7,258 nucleotides of DNA, taken from assembly GCA_947425005.1 (NCBI GenBank), contig CANDYP010000075.1, positions 1 to 7,258 of the forward strand, written 5' to 3'. The stretch's first letter is position 1. Every line of letters starts with the position of its first letter. The notes below the pieces were generated by a model. The model did not search any database. It was given only the letters and a program-made list of their open reading frames with translations, and was not told the DNA's origin. Made by a program: the position numbers and the translations under genes. The DNA is from Rickettsiales bacterium (GTDB taxonomy: Bacteria; Pseudomonadota; Alphaproteobacteria; Rickettsiales; UBA1997). Positions 5,382 through 7,258 of this stretch are shown here, piece by piece.

Positions 5382-6272
5382 TTATTCCACCACAATACAA
5401 TCCGCCTTACTCTTGCCCATCTGCGAAGTGTAGCGACCACAAAACTCTTCCGCCTCAACCTGATCCGAAAAATTACCAATCTGCAGGCGGTAAAAAATTC
5501 CCCTCTTTCCCAAATTCACCTCTTCCGTAAAAGGCTTCAATCCGGAAAATAATCTGGGATTGCTGTTGCTGATTTTTCGCCAATATTCGTCAGCAGATTT
5601 TTTGGAAGTCACCGCCGCAACTTGAATGCGCAAATACCTTCTTTTGTCGGACTTCTTCGCTGTGGCCACGTCGCGTCCGGAAGTGTTGGACGGCACCTTG
5701 GATTCAACCTTACCTTTGGTTAACAAATCTTGCGAACCGTCGCTTTCTTTGGGCTTGTCGCGGTAAACAATCATTCCTTGATCTGCCGATTTTTGCTGAG
5801 CTTTGTCGGGTTTTTGGCCAGGTTTTTGGCCGGGTTTTTGATTCTCTTTTGGACTTTCTCTCTCCGGAGAACTGTCACTTAAAATTGGCGTGCTCTCGTT
5901 CAGCATTCTGTCTTCGGCTGTCATTTTGGCGGGCGCTACCGGCTGCTCTGGCGAGATGCGAATTCGTGGTGCAACTTTGGCCAGCGATTCTTTTTTGTTT
6001 CCAAAAATGTCTTCGTAGATTGAGTCGTTAATTTTTCCGGCGCCGCCGACAATTGCCACCGTGTCTTCTTCGACAATTTTGATTGGACCTTCGGGAGATT
6101 TAATGGTTTCGATTTCAGTATTGTCGTCGCCGTACACGTAGTAGTAAGCGTTGATCGTGATGTAAATGAAGCAGGAAATCGAAAATAAAGTTGCGCAAGA
6201 AAGGGCGATTTTTTTTGTCAGCGCCGAAAAATCTTTGTTCTTGCCGTCTTTTACGTAGCCGAAATCTTCCAT
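5382..6272 (-). CDS. SPOR-domain inner-membrane protein
   Basis: This 296-residue protein has a short cytoplasmic N-terminus and one hydrophobic segment at about residues 22-46. A long, poorly ordered periplasmic linker rich in Pro, Lys, Ser and Glu follows, then a C-terminal SPOR domain (about 212-296, from YLRIQVAAV to ADCIVVE, with FYRLQIGNF in the middle). SPOR domains bind denuded glycan strands at the division septum, so the protein likely works in cell division or peptidoglycan remodelling. The region KSPEGPIKIV near residues 58-67 resembles the conserved juxtamembrane motif of SPOR proteins found after argS in Alphaproteobacteria. The linker holds a K-P-G-Q repeat. The ATG shares one base with the argS stop (TAATG), and AGAGGAA lies 8 nt upstream as a good Shine-Dalgarno. 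nagZ, often next in related genomes, is missing; the operon ends here at a hairpin. Confidence 0.9.
   Translation of the reverse strand: MEDFGYVKDGKNKDFSALTKKIALSCATLFSISCFIYITINAYYYVYGDDNTEIETIKSPEGPIKIVEEDTVAIVGGAGKINDSIYEDIFGNKKESLAKVAPRIRISPEQPVAPAKMTAEDRMLNESTPILSDSSPERESPKENQKPGQKPGQKPDKAQQKSADQGMIVYRDKPKESDGSQDLLTKGKVESKVPSNTSGRDVATAKKSDKRRYLRIQVAAVTSKKSADEYWRKISNSNPRLFSGLKPFTEEVNLGKRGIFYRLQIGNFSDQVEAEEFCGRYTSQMGKSKADCIVVE
5809..5838 (-). repeat. 12-bp tandem repeat coding K-P-G-Q in the SPOR protein linker
   Basis: Two units, 5809-5820 and 5821-5832, differ only in the last base. A partial third unit follows at 5833-5838. The unit length is a multiple of three, so copy-number change would lengthen or shorten the periplasmic linker without breaking the frame. 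Confidence 0.7.
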
Positions 6273-7258
6273 TAGCGCATTTCCTCTAGTGCTTTCACGT
6301 TAAAAATTTCCAAGCCGGTTTTGATCACGAGTCGAACGGCCAGAACCAAATAAATCCGCGCTTTTGTCACTTCCAAATCTTCTTTGAGGATGAATTTTAA
6401 ATCGCGATTTTCGGTGCCTTTATTCCACAAAGCGTGAAATTCGGCGGCGAGTTCTTGCAGGTAAAACGCGATGCGGTGGGGTTCAAAATTAATCGCGGCA
6501 AGTTCAATGATTCTTGGAAAGGAGGCGATTTTTTTAATCAAATCAATTTCGGATTCGTCGCGGAGATTTTTTAAAACTGTCTCGTCGATTTTGTCGGAAT
6601 CGAGATCCAACTCAATGCCTTCAGCCTTTAAGTTTCTAAGCACCGAACAGCAGCGCGCGTGGGCGTATTGCACGTAAAAAATCGGATTGTCTTTCGATTG
6701 CTCGATTACTTTGGCCAAATCGAAATCAAACGGCGCGTCGTTTTTGCGCGTCAGCATGATGAAGCGCAGAGCGTCGGCGCCGACTTCGTCGATTACTTCG
6801 CGGGCGGTAATAAAATTGCCGGAACGCTTCGACATTTTTAAGGGCTCGCCATTTTTGACGAATTTCACCATCTGACACAGAATCACTTTCACTTGCGCTT
6901 GGCCGTCGGAAATGGCGCTGACCACGGCACTTAAACGTTTGACGTAACCCGCGTGGTCGTAGCCCAGAGGCATGATGAATTTTTTGGCGCCGCGTTGGAA
7001 TTTGCTCAGAGAATAGGCCATGTCGCCGGCGAGGTAGGTGGGGGTGCCGTCGGATTTTTTGACGACGCGATCTTGATCGTCGCCAAATCTGCTTGAGGCG
7101 AAAAGCATTTGATCTTGCTCGTCGTAGCCTTCGGGCAGGGCGCCCACGCCTTTTTCAGTTTTCGGCGCTTCGAGCTTTCCTTCGAAAATCAAACCCTTGT
7201 CGCGCAGAATTTTAATCGCCGCTTCGATCTTGCCAGTGTCGTGTAATTCCTTTTTTTC
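6272..7258 (-). CDS. argS: Arginyl-tRNA synthetase (N-terminal part outside window)
   Basis: ArgS is a cytoplasmic class I synthetase that charges tRNA-Arg with arginine using ATP. The visible 328 residues are the C-terminal part; the frame stays open through the right edge, so the N-terminal domain and the HIGH signature lie outside. A TTG at 7190-7192 is internal and not the start. Seen here are DGTPTYLAGDMAY and GYDHAGYVKR of the catalytic domain, and KMSKR at 6824-6838, followed by SGNFITAREVIDEVGADALR. Next is the helical DALR-type anticodon-binding domain, with YVQYAHARCCSVLR, HRIAFYLQELAAEFHALWNKG and ARIYLVLAVRLVIKTGLEIF. It ends in EEMR and TAA, sharing one base with the SPOR gene start, so the two are almost certainly co-transcribed. 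This gene order is typical of Alphaproteobacteria. Confidence 0.97.
   Translation of the reverse strand, partial: EKKELHDTGKIEAAIKILRDKGLIFEGKLEAPKTEKGVGALPEGYDEQDQMLFASSRFGDDQDRVVKKSDGTPTYLAGDMAYSLSKFQRGAKKFIMPLGYDHAGYVKRLSAVVSAISDGQAQVKVILCQMVKFVKNGEPLKMSKRSGNFITAREVIDEVGADALRFIMLTRKNDAPFDFDLAKVIEQSKDNPIFYVQYAHARCCSVLRNLKAEGIELDLDSDKIDETVLKNLRDESEIDLIKKIASFPRIIELAAINFEPHRIAFYLQELAAEFHALWNKGTENRDLKFILKEDLEVTKARIYLVLAVRLVIKTGLEIFNVKALEEMR
6281..6287 (-). promoter_or_regulatory. Ribosome-binding site for the SPOR gene
   Basis: On the minus strand this reads AGAGGAA, eight bases before the ATG at 6272 and inside the end of argS. It is the clearest Shine-Dalgarno in the window and supports the chosen start. 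Confidence 0.6.

Noticed and set aside
7190..7192. TTG as the argS start
   Set aside because: Clear ArgS coding sequence continues upstream in the same frame to the window edge, and the catalytic N-terminal part is missing without it.

Overview
The window looks like the chromosome of an alphaproteobacterium of moderate to low GC, by eye in the low forties. A reduced or host-associated lineage such as a Rickettsiales- or Holosporales-like group is possible, but this is inference. The evidence is the gene set and style: argS followed directly by a SPOR-domain membrane protein, an alphaproteobacterial-type HIT protein, SdhE, RecN, and a full-length CobT of the alphaproteobacterial (CobNST) family. 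I see no rRNA, tRNA, CRISPR array, phage gene or complete insertion sequence.

Layout. (1) 1-2652, plus strand: a 5'-truncated two-part protein with a YhcG/DUF1016-N-like segment joined to a staphylococcal-nuclease (SNase) domain. It is followed 3 nt later by cobT, a MIDAS-containing VWA protein. (2) 2653-4443: a short convergent junction holding three 27-28 bp tandem copies of the 3' end of recN, then recN on the minus strand. (3) 4444-4679: the divergent recN/HIT intergenic region. It is filled by a large palindromic element (perfect 36-bp arms plus an 11-bp inner stem) flanked by AT-rich AAATCT-type leader repeats. (4) 4680-5338, plus strand: a HIT-family hydrolase and sdhE, coupled by an ATGA overlap. 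(5) 5340-5379: a perfect 18-bp hairpin between convergent genes. (6) 5382-7258, minus strand: argS (5' part outside the window) and a SPOR-domain inner-membrane protein sharing one base.

Functionally the window is mostly housekeeping: arginyl-tRNA charging, envelope/septal peptidoglycan binding, flavinylation of succinate dehydrogenase, nucleotide hydrolysis and recombination repair. The least ordinary parts are four. The first gene is a fusion with an apparent internal repeat of its SNase-like strand. cobT sits beside it rather than beside cobS. The end of recN has been copied in tandem. A long palindrome sits in the recN/HIT promoter region. None of these proves a new system; the fusion gene next to a VWA protein is the best candidate for a second look.
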